From: Methylophaga lonarensis MPL
GTDB lineage: Bacteria > Pseudomonadota > Gammaproteobacteria > Nitrosococcales > Methylophagaceae
Direction: 5' to 3'
Length of the DNA: 43,838 nt
NCBI RefSeq assembly: GCF_000349205.1
Contig: NZ_APHR01000028.1
Location: 1 to 43,838 of the forward strand
Shown here: in pieces, positions 43,679 through 43,838 of the stretch
Layout: every line of letters begins with the position of its first letter
How positions within the stretch are numbered: the stretch's first letter is position 1
Made by a program: the position numbers and the translations under genes
Notes under the pieces: model-generated
What the model was told of the DNA's origin: nothing
The model's input: the letters and a program-made list of their open reading frames with translations, nothing else
Databases searched by the model: none

Positions 43679-43838
43679 CGAGAATGAAAAGGCGGAATGA
43701 CGAGAATAAAAAGCAAGAACGACGAGTGTGTTTGTGTGGGAATAACGAGAGTGGCGCGGGAGTGCCGAGGGTGTTCGTGCCGGAATAACGTGAATGTTCT
43801 GTGGAATTACAACGAATTCACGTGGAATCCCACAGATG
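43679..43838. repeat. Degenerate GGGAATGACGAG repeat array
   Basis: Successive variants of GGGAATGACGAG appear, such as CGGAATGACGAG, GGGAATAACGAG, GGGAGTGCCGAG and CCGGAATAACGTG, spaced by about 15-30 bp and increasingly diverged to the end of the window. No gene is seen. Confidence 0.6.

Noticed and set aside
43415-43838. CRISPR array
   Set aside because: Only two long direct repeats with no regular 25-40 bp spacers and no cas genes; the palindrome fits dRS3-like repeats instead.

Overview
The window looks like a chromosomal segment of a gammaproteobacterium with roughly 50% GC. The gene orders dat-ybeD-lipB-lipA and epmB/efp-epmA, a sigma-32 type promoter in front of htpG, a perfect CRP-type palindrome and the pxpABC cluster all fit that class. 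A sulfur- or C1-using marine lineage (Methylophaga-like, Thiotrichales-like) is plausible, but this is inference. No rRNA, tRNA, CRISPR array, insertion sequence or integrase was seen.

Layout. 1-3227 (+): 3' end of a D-amino-acid aminotransferase, ybeD, lipB, lipA (lipoate synthesis) and a FccB-like flavoprotein. 3329-7142: citrate synthase, then the EF-P lysylation set (epmB divergent from efp, then epmA). 7143-8977 (-): TRAP transporter permeases with no binding protein beside them. 9191-14592 (+): a DUF4389 membrane protein, yaaA, a periplasmic-sensing diguanylate cyclase, an RNA 2',3'-cyclic phosphodiesterase, a PII-like protein and an NhaP2-type antiporter. 14814-17639 (+): a MocR regulator with inverted repeats upstream, and a CcoG-type protein. 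17714-20147 (-): a phosphatase-like protein, a VOC protein and a GNAT-nitrilase fusion, probably one operon. 20263-24927: an LprI-like protein, a RimB-like retropepsin, htpG with a heat-shock promoter, hslO and a lipoprotein.

24931-31191 (-) is a compact copper-resistance operon. In transcription order it holds a CopL-like Cys/His-rich protein, multicopper oxidase CopA, outer-membrane CopB, a DUF2231 membrane protein, a Cu(I) P1B-ATPase whose two N-terminal metal-binding domains carry SxxC instead of CxxC, and a DUF2933 protein.

31448-37501 is accessory-looking. Between 32630 and 33843 lie two complete attC sites and one half-decayed attC site. They bracket a higBA toxin-antitoxin cassette (toxin 5' end broken, antitoxin intact) and a VOC-family cassette, so this is an integron cassette cluster without a visible integrase. 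It is followed by a VPLPA-type sorted surface protein, a membrane-anchored beta-domain/GNAT fusion and an HD-GYP protein.

38012-43374 holds a small membrane protein, a three-lipoprotein operon (CsgG-like, DUF4810, DUF799/GNA1162), a 57-residue gene, the 5-oxoprolinase genes pxpABC (pxpA split by a frameshift) and a small lipoprotein. The right end (43415-43838) is intergenic repeat DNA with dRS3-like ATTCCC-N8-GGGAAT palindromes and decaying GGGAATGACGAG units.
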